DNA of 64,000 nt, from positions 100,729-164,728 of the forward strand of contig JAQYWC010000073.1 in NCBI GenBank assembly GCA_030145245.1, in the 5' to 3' direction. Origin of the DNA: Desulfobacterium sp. GTDB taxonomy: Bacteria; Desulfobacterota; Desulfobacteria; Desulfobacterales; Desulfobacteraceae. The stretch's first letter is position 1, and every line of letters begins with the position of its first letter. Below are positions 34,173 through 44,618 of the stretch, in pieces. A program made the translations under genes and the position numbers. The notes under the pieces are model-generated. The model had not been told where the DNA came from. It saw nothing but the letters and a program-made list of their open reading frames with translations, and did no database searches.

Positions 34173-34718
34173 ATGAACCAGTGTCTGGTGTTTGATGAAG
34201 GGCAGCTCAAAGAGGTCGATGATGCGGTATGTCTTGCTGAAGAACTTGTGAGTAACTATTTTAAAATGTCATCGGCACAGTGGCTGCGCAGTCGTTATGA
34301 TGTCAGAACGGCAAAGGATCTGGCGGACCATGAACAGGTGGCAGGTCCCTTTGCCCAGGTGGTAGGGTATGAGGCAAGGAAAAAAAATGTGTCCCTGGGA
34401 TCCTCCTCTTTTAATTTCTATAAGATCTGCCTTCAGGATCCGGCCATTCTGTCCGCCCTGGAGGAGAAACAGCGGCTTCTGCTTTTTCCTTTTCTGTTAT
34501 ATGTCGTGGTCCATGAACTTGTCCATATTGTCCGGTTCGCAAAATTTCAACAGATCTACGAGGCCTCTTCCACCCATGGGGCCGCCATGGAAGAGGAACG
34601 GCTGGTCCACGATCTGACCTGGAAAATCCTGAATCGGGTTCGTCTTGACGGGGTTGCCACCGTGCTTGACTATTACCGGGAGTGGCGGGCTAAACCTGGT
34701 TTTGACAAACTGGTTTAA
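34173..34718 (+). CDS. HExxH-motif protein, putative zinc metalloprotease-like
   Basis: 181 residues from ATG 34173, after AAAGGAG. The only catalytic-looking motif is HELVH at 114-118 within a hydrophobic helix (FPFLLYVVVHELVHIVRF), followed by candidate third ligands H135, E141/E142 and H146. No signal peptide is present, so it is cytosolic. HExxH binds zinc in many peptidases, but the protein is small and I know no named family for it. It precedes fmdB by 93 bases with a separate promoter, so it is probably monocistronic. Confidence 0.7.
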   Translation: MNQCLVFDEGQLKEVDDAVCLAEELVSNYFKMSSAQWLRSRYDVRTAKDLADHEQVAGPFAQVVGYEARKKNVSLGSSSFNFYKICLQDPAILSALEEKQRLLLFPFLLYVVVHELVHIVRFAKFQQIYEASSTHGAAMEEERLVHDLTWKILNRVRLDGVATVLDYYREWRAKPGFDKLV

Positions 34719-34733
34719 ATTTTAGTCTTCTCC

Positions 34734-34761
34734 TTGACAAGGTATAAAGACTGACTATTTT
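34734..34761 (+). promoter_or_regulatory. Candidate sigma-70 promoter upstream of the zinc-ribbon gene
   Basis: Perfect TTGACA (34734-34739), 16-base spacer, TATTTT. The start codon lies 51 bases downstream. Confidence 0.5.
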
Positions 34762-34811
34762 ATCATTGTTTTTGAGACGCACGAACACCAAACACTGGAG
34801 AACAAATTAAA

Positions 34812-35093
34812 ATGCCGATTTATGAGTATGAATGCACAAACTGCGGAAGGGTCGAGGAGGCTTTTCAAAAAATCTCGGAAGAACCTCTTACAACTTGCAG
34901 CCATTGCCAGGGAACGCTGCATAAGCTCATCTCCCAGAGTTCATTTCATTTAAAAGGTTCAGGCTGGTATGTCACCGATTACGGTGGGTCGAAATCCAGC
35001 GGAGGATCCACCTCTAAAGCCAAGGAAGGTTCCGCGAAAACTTGCGAAGCCTCCAAGCCAGCTGCCAAACCAGCTGCAAAAAAGGACGAGTAA
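34812..35093 (+). CDS. FmdB-family zinc-ribbon protein
   Basis: 93 residues. The N-terminal ~45 residues are the FmdB zinc ribbon: MPIYEYECTNCG with a second CSHC pair. A low-complexity Ser/Lys/Ala tail follows (residues ~57-93, KPAAKPAAKK). FmdB-type proteins are small putative regulators or zinc carriers of uncertain role. It sits 78 bases before groES, but no shared function is known. Confidence 0.9.
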   Translation: MPIYEYECTNCGRVEEAFQKISEEPLTTCSHCQGTLHKLISQSSFHLKGSGWYVTDYGGSKSSGGSTSKAKEGSAKTCEASKPAAKPAAKKDE

Positions 35094-35171
35094 CTCCCCC
35101 CATCGATCCCGGAGTTGCGATAACATAATCGTTAAACCTCTAACAATTTATAAATAAAGGAGAACTAGATC

Positions 35172-35459
35172 ATGAGTTTAAGACCATTGCAGGACAGGAT
35201 TCTTGTTGAGCGCATGGAGGAGTCTGAGAAGACAAAGGGCGGCATCATCATTCCCGATACAGCAAAAGAGAAACCTGCTGAAGGAAAGGTTGTTGCTACA
35301 GGTAACGGCCGTGTGGGCGAAGACGGAACACTCATCCCCATGGAGCTCAAGGTCGGCGATACTATTCTTTTCAGCAAATACGGCGGTACAGAGGTGAAGA
35401 TCGAGGGTATAGACTACCTGATCATGCGCCAGGATGATGTGCTGGGCGTAGTTGAGTAA
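35172..35459 (+). CDS. groS: GroES co-chaperonin
   Basis: 95 residues, standard length. [20 protein letters not shown] opening, mobile-loop [15 protein letters not shown] and the closing [13 protein letters not shown] are all intact. It caps the GroEL ring. AAAGGAG precedes ATG 35172 by about ten bases. I see neither a CIRCE element nor a clear sigma-32 box in the 78 bases upstream, so heat-shock control is not evident here. Confidence 0.97.
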   Translation: MSLRPLQDRILVERMEESEKTKGGIIIPDTAKEKPAEGKVVATGNGRVGEDGTLIPMELKVGDTILFSKYGGTEVKIEGIDYLIMRQDDVLGVVE

Positions 35460-35523
35460 GAACCCAATCAGCAGCGAATTGATACTGAAAAATACACACT
35501 TTTATTATATGGAGGAAATATAG

Positions 35524-37176
<1,653 letters not shown>

Positions 37177-37204
37177 TCCAGTCCCCATAAGCTTTAGTTA
37201 GCCT

Positions 37205-37237
37205 AGCCCCTGCACTTTCTGTGCAGGGGCTTTTTTA
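37205..37237 (+). terminator. Rho-independent terminator after groEL
   Basis: AGCCCCTGCAC / GTGCAGGGGCT with loop TTTCT, followed by TTTTTT. Confidence 0.92.
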
Positions 37238-37246
37238 ATGGAATAC

Positions 37247-37273
37247 TTGACATGGCGGGCTTGCTCGTATAGC
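37247..37273 (+). promoter_or_regulatory. Candidate sigma-70 promoter for the tol-pal operon
   Basis: Perfect TTGACA, 15-base spacer, TATAGC; 83 bases before tolQ. Spacing is short, so moderate confidence. Confidence 0.4.
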
Positions 37274-37355
37274 TTACTTACGTTATCGTAGCCGGGATAC
37301 GCTTCCGTTCCCGCAAGTTTGATTGATCACTAACCGAATAGATGCGGATGTTTAT

Positions 37356-38075
37356 ATGACCCCCGAAACAAGTGGACTTTTTCATATGTTGAGCAGTGCA
37401 GGCCCGGTGGTCAAGCTTGTGCTCCTGCTGCTCTTCTTTTTTTCCATCACCTCTTGGGCCATTATATTTATCAAATTCAGGTATATAAAAAAGGCCTACC
37501 GGGAATCTGTTGATTTTACCGATCTCTTCTGGCAGTGCCGGAATCTTTCCGACGCCTTTGCCAAGGCCAGGGTTCTCAAGTCGAGTCCGGTGGCCAGGGT
37601 TTTTGTGGCCGGGTTCCTGGAGATGAAAAAGGCTTCCGAACTCAACCACGGATCTGATGGGGCCGGGCCGGACAACCGGGCGTCGGACTACAATTTCTTG
37701 GGGCTTGGAAGTGTAAAACGGGCCCTCAGGCGATCCATCAACGTTGAGGTGAGGCGCCTTTCCCAGTTGGTGCCCTTTCTTGCCACCGCCGGCAATACCG
37801 CTCCGTTTATCGGGCTGTTTGGCACGGTCTGGGGAATCATGAACACCTTCCATGGGATCGGCACCACGGGTTCGGCAAGCCTTGCCGTGGTTGCACCCGG
37901 TATCTCAGAGGCCCTTGTTGCCACTGCAGCCGGACTTGCCGTTGCCATTCCATCGGTAATGGCTTATAATTACTTTGTCGACAGAATCCGGGTCCTTGAC
38001 TCAGAACTCCAGAGCTTTGTCGCGGACCTGCTGAACATCATCGAACGGGATATCCAGAAACAGAGGGGGGCGTGA
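37356..38075 (+). CDS. tolQ: TolQ, proton-channel subunit of the Tol system
   Basis: 239 residues from ATG 37356; a TTG at 37323 is possible and neither has a good ribosome site. Three transmembrane segments: ~15-37, and two in the C-terminal half (FLATAGNTAPFIGLFGTVWG and ALVATAAGLAVAIPSVMAYN), as in TolQ/ExbB. With TolR it converts proton flow into mechanical work that draws the outer membrane in at division. It starts a run of genes on one strand extending to 48751. Confidence 0.92.
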   Translation: MTPETSGLFHMLSSAGPVVKLVLLLLFFFSITSWAIIFIKFRYIKKAYRESVDFTDLFWQCRNLSDAFAKARVLKSSPVARVFVAGFLEMKKASELNHGSDGAGPDNRASDYNFLGLGSVKRALRRSINVEVRRLSQLVPFLATAGNTAPFIGLFGTVWGIMNTFHGIGTTGSASLAVVAPGISEALVATAAGLAVAIPSVMAYNYFVDRIRVLDSELQSFVADLLNIIERDIQKQRGA

Positions 38076-38488
38076 TGCAGTCTGGTTTTGGCAATGATCA
38101 GCTCATGAGCGAGATCAATGTGACGCCTTTTGTGGACGTGATGCTGGTTCTGTTGATCATCTTTATGGTGACTGCCCCGATGATGGTGCAGGGGGTGGAT
38201 GTGAACCTGCCCCAGGCAAGTTCAGCCTCCCTTGATACGGAAGAGGAGCACCTGGTGATTTCCGTGAAAAAGGACGGCCAGGTTTTTATCAATGACCAGG
38301 CCGTGGGGGTGACCACCCTGACCCAGAAGCTTGAGGCGATTTTGAGGAACGTGCAGAAACGGGAGGTCTTCTTGCGGGCGGACAAGGATGTTCCCTACGG
38401 CGTGGTCGTCAATGTCATGACTCTGGTGAAGCAGGCCGGTGTGGAAAGCATGGGAATGATCACCCTTCCTGCGGAAGCCGACTCCTGA
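38075..38488 (+). CDS. tolR: TolR
   Basis: 137 residues from ATG 38075, overlapping the tolQ stop; GTG 38072 is an alternative. Short cytosolic tail (SEINVTPFVDVMLVLLIIF), one transmembrane helix with the conserved membrane Asp of INVTPFVDV, then a periplasmic domain ending GMITLPAEADS. It pairs with TolQ as the stator. Confidence 0.94.
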   Translation: MQSGFGNDQLMSEINVTPFVDVMLVLLIIFMVTAPMMVQGVDVNLPQASSASLDTEEEHLVISVKKDGQVFINDQAVGVTTLTQKLEAILRNVQKREVFLRADKDVPYGVVVNVMTLVKQAGVESMGMITLPAEADS

Positions 38489-38497
38489 TTGGTTGAA

Positions 38498-39415
38498 ATG
38501 GATGCTTTTTACCCATCAAATCGCCCCCGGGGATCCCGGCTGGACGATCAGGGCAGCAATGGCGGCTACGGCATTGCCCTGTATGCCTTTTCCGTTGTCC
38601 TGCACCTTGTTTTTATCCTGGGGGTGTTCGTCTTTCAGAATGCGTCTCCCCAGCGGGTGATTCCACCTTCAATCCAGGTGGATCTCGTATCCATGGATTT
38701 CTCCGGACCCGCAGATTCCTTTCAGGGTCCACCGGTTGAGCCTGTTGCAAAAGAACAGAGCCCACCCCCGGCTGCACCCGAGCCCGAACCTGAACCTGAA
38801 CCTGAACCTGAGCCGATCAAACCTGTCGTGAAACAGGCGCCGATTGCGAAAAAAACCGTACGGGTTGTGAAGCCAGCGGTCAGGCCTGCACCAAAGCCGG
38901 GGAAGAAGAAACGGGCAATGAAGAAAAAAACCTATCGTGCCGACAAGGTCCTTGCCAGTGCCCGGAAGACAATGGAGAAGACCGTTGCCAAAAGCGCAGA
39001 GACGCAGACACAGGATACCCTTGGCAAGGCCTTTTCACGGCTTGCAAAAGAGGTGGAAAAACAGGGCAGTTCACAACCCATTGCCAATATGTCCGGTTCC
39101 GGTGTAAAGGGAAATAAAACAGATTACACTGCAATCGACCTGTACAATCTCGAACTGATGTACAGAATTCGGCAGAACTGGGCTTTTAATGAGCGGTTGG
39201 CCAAGGCTGATAAAGGCCTTGAGGCAAGGGTGCTGATCAAGATATTGAAAAACGGTCAGATCCGGGATGTCTGGTTTGAAACCCGCTCCGGAAACCGCTA
39301 CCTGGACGAGTCTGCCCTGAAAGCTGTCAAGAAATCGAGTCCCTTGTCGCCGCTTCCAAAGGGGTATGCCTCCTATGAGATCGGCCTTAAATTTACACCC
39401 TCCGGACTGAAATAG
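38498..39415 (+). CDS. tolA: TolA/TonB-type periplasm-spanning protein
   Basis: 305 residues from ATG 38498 (TTG 38489 also possible). One transmembrane helix (~22-42 of the longer form), a Pro/Glu then Lys/Ala-rich linker including an EP repeat (38777-38815), and a C-terminal TonB/TolA domain with the YRIRQNWAFNERL segment and FETRSGNRYLDESALKAV. It couples TolQR to TolB/Pal. Position, topology and C-domain give the name. Confidence 0.88.
   Translation: MDAFYPSNRPRGSRLDDQGSNGGYGIALYAFSVVLHLVFILGVFVFQNASPQRVIPPSIQVDLVSMDFSGPADSFQGPPVEPVAKEQSPPPAAPEPEPEPEPEPEPIKPVVKQAPIAKKTVRVVKPAVRPAPKPGKKKRAMKKKTYRADKVLASARKTMEKTVAKSAETQTQDTLGKAFSRLAKEVEKQGSSQPIANMSGSGVKGNKTDYTAIDLYNLELMYRIRQNWAFNERLAKADKGLEARVLIKILKNGQIRDVWFETRSGNRYLDESALKAVKKSSPLSPLPKGYASYEIGLKFTPSGLK
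38777..38815 (+). repeat. Coding hexanucleotide repeat (Glu-Pro)
   Basis: About six tandem copies of CCTGAA/CCCGAG encode an EP run in the TolA linker. Such runs can change copy number without shifting the frame. Confidence 0.8.
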
Positions 39416-39423
39416 ATACTTCT

Positions 39424-40755
39424 ATGCTTGGAAACAGAAATTTATTGCTTTGCACTGTCATGACCGTGCTGCTCTTCGGGGGTGTTTTTCCCCGGTATGT
39501 TGCTGCGCAACACGCCTATATCAACATCAGCGATCCCTTTCTCAGGAAGAGTCCGGTGGCCGTCCCCGATTTCAAGCTCCTCGGGGGACAGGATGCCGGG
39601 GCTGGGCTTGCCCTGGAGGCCAGAACCATTCTTGCCAATGCCCTTGAATTCACCGGATATATCAAGGTTCTGGAAAAGGCCTCCTATATCGAGGAACCGG
39701 CTGTGACCGGGATCACACGGGCTGAGGTCAACTTTAAAAACTGGACCGTGGTGGGGGCTGAGCTTCTGGTGACCGGAGGTGTTGTCAAATCCGGTGATAC
39801 CGTCCAGCTCAAGCTGAGGTTGTTTGACACCTTTACCGAACGGTTGCTGGTGGGAAAGGTTTATTCCGGAGGCCCCACTGATATCAGGAGGATGGTCCAC
39901 CGCTTCTGTAGCGAAATTTCCCTTCATCTCACCGGAAACCGGGGAATCTTTTCAAGCAGGCTGGCCTTTATCTCCACCCAGGGGAAAAACAAGGAGATTT
40001 TTGTCTGCGATTTTGACGGATATCAGCCCAGGCAGGTGACCCGCCACAACAGCATCTCCCTGTCACCGTCCTGGTCCTCGGACGGTCAATGGCTGGCCTA
40101 CACCTCCTATGTGAAGGGGAATCCCGATCTTTACATAAAAAATCTGAAGCAGAACCGGGGAGCTTCGGTTCGTTTCAAGGGGGTAAACATCACCCCTGAC
40201 TGGGTCCCTGGCCAGTTTGCCCTGGCCGCAACCCTGAGTTACGAGGGGGACCAGGAAATTTATTTGTTGACCGGAAAAGGGAAAGTTATTAAGAGATTAA
40301 CTAGAAGTTGGGGGATTGATGTTTCCCCCGAGTTTTCACCGGACGGGAAAAAGATCGCCTTTGTGTCCAAAAGGGCAGGGACCCCTCAGATTTATATCAA
40401 GGATTTGGAGACGGAAACGGTAAGGCGCCTCACTTTTCAGGGGCGTTACAATACCTCTCCAGCCTGGTCTCCGGACGGAGACAGAATCGCCTATGTTGGT
40501 GTCGTCAAGGGCGAGATAAACATATATATGATCGGGCTTGACGGAAACGGCCTGGTTCAGCTGACCCGCACCGCCGGAGACAATGAAGATCCTTCATGGT
40601 CCCCGGACGGTAGTTTGATCACCTTCACCTCCACCCGTGAAGGTAGCTCAAGGATTTTTGTGATGACTGCCACAGGTGGGGAACAGCGGCGCCTTCTCTT
40701 GATGGAGGGTGCCCAGACCGATTCCGAATGGTCCCAGGGAAATGAGAACAATTGA
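39424..40755 (+). CDS. tolB: TolB periplasmic beta-propeller protein
   Basis: 443 residues. Signal peptide ([23 protein letters not shown]), N-terminal TolB domain, then WD40-like/PD40 blades with repeated [47 protein letters not shown] and [15 protein letters not shown]. It binds Pal and TolA. It follows tolA by 8 bases. Confidence 0.96.
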   Translation: MLGNRNLLLCTVMTVLLFGGVFPRYVAAQHAYINISDPFLRKSPVAVPDFKLLGGQDAGAGLALEARTILANALEFTGYIKVLEKASYIEEPAVTGITRAEVNFKNWTVVGAELLVTGGVVKSGDTVQLKLRLFDTFTERLLVGKVYSGGPTDIRRMVHRFCSEISLHLTGNRGIFSSRLAFISTQGKNKEIFVCDFDGYQPRQVTRHNSISLSPSWSSDGQWLAYTSYVKGNPDLYIKNLKQNRGASVRFKGVNITPDWVPGQFALAATLSYEGDQEIYLLTGKGKVIKRLTRSWGIDVSPEFSPDGKKIAFVSKRAGTPQIYIKDLETETVRRLTFQGRYNTSPAWSPDGDRIAYVGVVKGEINIYMIGLDGNGLVQLTRTAGDNEDPSWSPDGSLITFTSTREGSSRIFVMTATGGEQRRLLLMEGAQTDSEWSQGNENN

Positions 40756-40790
40756 GTATGAATAAATCTAAATTGATCAAAGGAGGAGAG

Positions 40791-41387
40791 ATGAAAAAGC
40801 GACTATTGATGAACCTGACAGCGGCCCTCATGGTATCGGGTCTTGTGTTCACCGTTTCCTGTGCAAAAAAAACAGTGGTTTCAGAGCCGCCCACCGGGGT
40901 GACAGTTGATCAGAGTGCGGAGGATGCTGCAGCAGCTAGGGCACAAGAGCTTGCAAAGCAGAGGGCAATGGAGGAGGCGCAGCTGAAGGCGGATGCTTTG
41001 AAGGAAGCCCAGTTGAAAGATGCTGAGTTTGCAAGGAAAGCCGCTGCAGAGAGAAGATTCCAGAGCCAGGATATCCATTTTGGCTATGACAGCTCTGAAT
41101 TGACCCCCATGTCCAAGACCCTGCTCAAGGAGAAGGCTCTCTGGATTGAGGCAAATCCAATGGTGAAGGTCTCCATCGAAGGACATTGTGATGACCGGGG
41201 AACCACTGAGTACAACATTGCCCTTGGTGAGCGGCGTGCTCTTTCTGCCAAAAAGTTCCTGGTAAACCTTGGAATTTCGGAATCCCGTCTGACAACCATC
41301 AGCTTCGGAGAGGAGCGTCCCCTTGACCTGGCAGGCAACGATGCTGCCTGGGCCAAGAACAGGCGTGCCCATTTTGTTATCAAATAG
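40791..41387 (+). CDS. pal: Pal, peptidoglycan-associated lipoprotein
   Basis: 198 residues from ATG 40791, directly after AAAGGAGGAGAG; the upstream in-frame start at 40752 overlaps tolB. Lipoprotein signal ending VFTVSC, Ala/Gln/Lys coiled linker, then an OmpA domain ([10 protein letters not shown] and [20 protein letters not shown], then RRA) that binds the peptidoglycan diaminopimelate. It anchors the outer membrane to the wall and to TolB. Confidence 0.96.
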   Translation: MKKRLLMNLTAALMVSGLVFTVSCAKKTVVSEPPTGVTVDQSAEDAAAARAQELAKQRAMEEAQLKADALKEAQLKDAEFARKAAAERRFQSQDIHFGYDSSELTPMSKTLLKEKALWIEANPMVKVSIEGHCDDRGTTEYNIALGERRALSAKKFLVNLGISESRLTTISFGEERPLDLAGNDAAWAKNRRAHFVIK

Positions 41388-41482
41388 ATGAGCAACATTC
41401 CATGACCTTCGGGCGCAGCAGTCTGTTAAATCACAGCTGTTGCGCCTGATTCGTTCCTGGAATCTGTCTTTGGAGTGTTACC

Positions 41483-42340
41483 ATGAGAAATCTATCCTTT
41501 CTTGCCCTTTGCCCCCTGGCCTTGTTTCTGGCTTCAGGCTGCGTCACCACCCAGGATTTTTCCATTCTTGAAAACAGGGTTGTTGCACTTGAGATGGACA
41601 ATTCACGTCGGATAAGCAAGGAAAAGCAGCAGAGCAAGGAGATGGCCCTTGCCGTCAACAGGGTCGAATCCGGGCTTCAAAAGAGCGGAAAATCCTATCG
41701 GGAAGGCTATGCAGAGTTAAAGAGTCTTGTTGAGGAGTTAAGAAACGAAAACCGGCAGTTGCTCGGCCGGTTGGAAGAGTCTGAACACCGGCTCGGGCAG
41801 CTGGGAAAACAAACGGCTGATCAAAGCGGTACCGAGCTTACCCGGCTTGATACTGTGGTGTCGAAAAATTTTCAGAGGCTTACTGTTCTTGAGCAATACA
41901 TGGGTTTTGAACCCTCGGAAGCGGGAACCGCCCCTGCCAGGGGTGGGGAAACAGCCCAGGCCGACACCGGTGAAAAAGGGCTCTATGCCAATTCCAAGCG
42001 CTTCCTGGACCAGGAAGAGTATGACCAGGCCCGGAAAGGGTTTGAGCAGTTCCTGAAGCTCTATCCTGAATCTGACAATGCAGACAATGCAAGGTTCTGG
42101 ATTGCAGACAGCTATTACCGGGAAAAGTGGTATGAGAAGGCGATCCTTGAGTACCAGAAGGTGGTCGAGAAGTATGCCAAGGGAAACAAGGTGGCCGCCG
42201 CCCTGTTGAAGCAGGGGTATGCCTTTGCAAATCTTGGTGAGAAAGCCAATGCAAGGCTGATACTCAAAGAGCTTATCAAAAAATACGCCGGTACCAATGA
42301 GGCAAAAATTGCGGCCAAAAAGCTCAAGACCCTTCAATAA
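41483..42340 (+). CDS. cpoB: CpoB/YbgF, Tol-associated coiled-coil TPR lipoprotein
   Basis: 285 residues. Lipoprotein signal ending LFLASGC, a long coiled coil (~30-130), and a C-terminal TPR array (YANSKRFLDQEEYDQARKGF, ARFWIADSYYREKWYEKAIL, AALLKQGYAFANLGEKANAR). In E. coli CpoB couples PBP1B activity to Tol function. Classical position after pal. The lipobox is a difference from E. coli, where CpoB is soluble. Confidence 0.9.
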   Translation: MRNLSFLALCPLALFLASGCVTTQDFSILENRVVALEMDNSRRISKEKQQSKEMALAVNRVESGLQKSGKSYREGYAELKSLVEELRNENRQLLGRLEESEHRLGQLGKQTADQSGTELTRLDTVVSKNFQRLTVLEQYMGFEPSEAGTAPARGGETAQADTGEKGLYANSKRFLDQEEYDQARKGFEQFLKLYPESDNADNARFWIADSYYREKWYEKAILEYQKVVEKYAKGNKVAAALLKQGYAFANLGEKANARLILKELIKKYAGTNEAKIAAKKLKTLQ

Positions 42341-42353
42341 TGAGTCTCATTCC

Positions 42354-42839
42354 ATGGTGAAAGTTGTTGGTATAGATCCGGGCCTTGCCGGCACCGGGAT
42401 CGGCGTAATCGAGGGCGAGAACGCACGGGTTGCCGGTTATTCGTTTGGCAGCATTGCCACGGATAAGGGCGACCCCACCTATCTCCGCCTCAACACCATC
42501 TACACAAAAGTTCACGACTTCCTCTGCCACCAAAAGCCGGACCTGGTGGTGATCGAGGATATCTTCTCCCTTGAAAAATATCCAGGATCGGGTATTATGC
42601 TCGGAAAAGTTTCAGGCGTCCTCCTTGTTGCTGCGTTCAAGGCCGGGGCAAAAGTTGAAGAGTTGTCCGTTCGAGGGGCCAAAAAAGTGGTCACAGGGTC
42701 GGGCCGTGCTGATAAACATCAGGTGGAGAGATCCGTGAGAAATATATTAAACCATCCCGACCCCATCAGGCCCTTTCATGCGTCCGATGCCCTTGCCCTT
42801 GCCCTTGCCGGTTTTTTTCGCAGGGAGCGGGAGCTATGA
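42354..42839 (+). CDS. ruvC: RuvC Holliday-junction resolvase
   Basis: 161 residues from ATG 42354; the frame is open upstream but lies in cpoB. The acidic catalytic residues are visible in GIDPGLAGTG, VVIEDIF and the late HASDALALA. RuvC cuts crossovers held by RuvAB. The ruvA start overlaps its stop. Confidence 0.96.
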   Translation: MVKVVGIDPGLAGTGIGVIEGENARVAGYSFGSIATDKGDPTYLRLNTIYTKVHDFLCHQKPDLVVIEDIFSLEKYPGSGIMLGKVSGVLLVAAFKAGAKVEELSVRGAKKVVTGSGRADKHQVERSVRNILNHPDPIRPFHASDALALALAGFFRREREL

Positions 42840-43477
42840 TCGGTTATCTTGAAGGGAGGGTGCTGAAGCTTGAAAACGACAGCATTCTTCTTGTGGCAAA
42901 CCAGGTAGGGTATGAGGTCCTGCTGCCGGCAACGGTGGTGGAGGCCGTACAGAGTAAGGCGGTTGACGGGGATGTCAGCCTTTATATCTATTACCATCAG
43001 ACCGATCGGCAGCCAAAACCGGTTCTCATCGGATTTGACTCAGAGGAGGAAAAGGCATTTTTCCAGCTTTTTATCTCCGTGGACGCCATTGGTCCCCTGA
43101 AAGCAGCCAAGGCCATGGAACACCCGGTGTCAACCATTGCCAGGGCCATCGAAACCAAGGATGTCGCTTTTCTATCCACCCTCAAGGGAATAGGGAAGCG
43201 AACGGCCCAGAAGATTGTTGCAGCCCTCCATGGTAAGGCCGGGCTCTTTGTCAAGGGAGAGGATGGTTTGACTGCTGTTGCTGGCGGTGGGGATGTCCGG
43301 GTTCATTCCGGTTCCATTCAGGGGGTGATCGATCAGGTGGTGGGCGTGCTGACAGGTCAGCTTGGCCACACCTCCGGGGCGGCCAAGGCCATGGTTGCAG
43401 GGGCCCTGGAACGCAATCCTGAAATCACCACACCCGAAGACCTGTTTGACGAGGTGTATAAGGGGGATGCTTCCTGA
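42836..43477 (+). CDS. ruvA: RuvA Holliday-junction binding protein
   Basis: 213 residues, ATGA overlap with ruvC. N-terminal OB fold (MIGYLEGRVLKLENDSILL), helix-hairpin-helix region (LKGIGKRTAQKIVAAL), flexible linker and a C-terminal domain that contacts RuvB. RuvA tetramers hold the four-way junction open. Confidence 0.96.
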   Translation: MIGYLEGRVLKLENDSILLVANQVGYEVLLPATVVEAVQSKAVDGDVSLYIYYHQTDRQPKPVLIGFDSEEEKAFFQLFISVDAIGPLKAAKAMEHPVSTIARAIETKDVAFLSTLKGIGKRTAQKIVAALHGKAGLFVKGEDGLTAVAGGGDVRVHSGSIQGVIDQVVGVLTGQLGHTSGAAKAMVAGALERNPEITTPEDLFDEVYKGDAS

Positions 43478-43550
43478 TGAGCGATGATACTTTTCGATAC
43501 CGGCAAAATTTGTCTTGCCGGAATTGTGCTTATAGAGGGGTGCTCTCCCG

Positions 43551-44615
43551 ATGAACGATGGAATCCTTTCGTTTTCTTCAAAAGACGATAAAAACAGCGA
43601 CAAAAAAAACGAGGAGCTGATCTCCCCCAAGGATCATCCCATGGATACTGAGTCCGAGGTTGTATCCCTGAGGCCGGAGTGCTTTGACGACTATGTGGGC
43701 CAGGCCGATACGGTGGAGACCCTCAAGATCGCCATCCAGGCGGCAAAGATGCGGGGAGAGTCCCTGGATCATGTGTTGCTCCACGGACCGCCCGGGCTTG
43801 GGAAGACCACCATCTCCCACATCATCGCCAATGAGATGGGAGGGGGGCTCACCATCACCTCCGGACCTGCCCTGGAAAAAGGGGGGGATCTCATCGGTAT
43901 GCTCACCAACCTCGGCACCGGGGACATTCTTTTTATCGATGAGATCCACAGGCTTCCCAAGACTGTGGAGGAGTTCCTCTACCCGGCCATGGAAGATTAT
44001 GCCGTGGATTTCGTCTTTGACGCGGGCCTTAATGCCAGGTGTCACCGCTATCAGCTGAAGCGGTTTGTGCTTGTGGGGGCCACCACCCGGGTGGGGCTGC
44101 TCTCCTCTCCGTTACGGGACCGGTTCGGCATCTTCAGGAACCTGGATTTTTACACGGATGAAGAGCTTGTCACCATTGTCAAGCGATCGGGGAAGCTTTT
44201 GGGTGTCCCCATGGACGATTCCGGAGCCCTCGAGCTGGCAAAGCGATCCAGGGGGACCCCCCGGATTGCCAACCGGCTCTTGAAACGGGTACGTGACTAC
44301 TCCATGGTTCGTTCCGGGGGGGAGATCACCCGGTCGAGTGTGGAAGCGGCCCTGGCCCTTGAAGGCATTGATTCTAAGGGACTCACGGTGCTGGACAGAA
44401 ACTATCTGAAGACGATTATCGAATTCTACAGGGGCGGACCGGTTGGTATTGAGGCGGTGTCGGCAACCCTGCAGGAGGAGACGGATACCCTGGTGGATGT
44501 GGTCGAGCCCTATTTGTTAAAGATCGGCATGGTGATGCGCACCTCGGCTGGTCGCAAGGCTTCGGCCGAAGCCTACGAACATCTTGGCATTAACTATCAG
44601 ATGGAGTTGTTTTAA
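43551..44615 (+). CDS. ruvB: RuvB branch-migration ATPase
   Basis: 354 residues. Walker [10 protein letters not shown], Walker B FIDEIHRL, sensor [18 protein letters not shown] and winged-helix tail ([16 protein letters not shown]). An extra ~25 polar residues precede the core. RuvB motors drive branch migration on RuvA. It lies 73 bases after ruvA and 3 bases before the next gene. Confidence 0.97.
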   Translation: MNDGILSFSSKDDKNSDKKNEELISPKDHPMDTESEVVSLRPECFDDYVGQADTVETLKIAIQAAKMRGESLDHVLLHGPPGLGKTTISHIIANEMGGGLTITSGPALEKGGDLIGMLTNLGTGDILFIDEIHRLPKTVEEFLYPAMEDYAVDFVFDAGLNARCHRYQLKRFVLVGATTRVGLLSSPLRDRFGIFRNLDFYTDEELVTIVKRSGKLLGVPMDDSGALELAKRSRGTPRIANRLLKRVRDYSMVRSGGEITRSSVEAALALEGIDSKGLTVLDRNYLKTIIEFYRGGPVGIEAVSATLQEETDTLVDVVEPYLLKIGMVMRTSAGRKASAEAYEHLGINYQMELF

Positions 44616-44618
44616 GAA

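Noticed and set aside
35094..35171. CIRCE operator or sigma-32 promoter before groES
   Set aside because: Neither TTAGCACTC-N9-GAGTGCTAA nor a CTTGAA/CCCCAT pair at correct spacing is present.
38777..38815. CRISPR or non-coding satellite
   Set aside because: It is an in-frame Glu-Pro repeat inside the TolA linker; no spacers or cas genes occur in the window.
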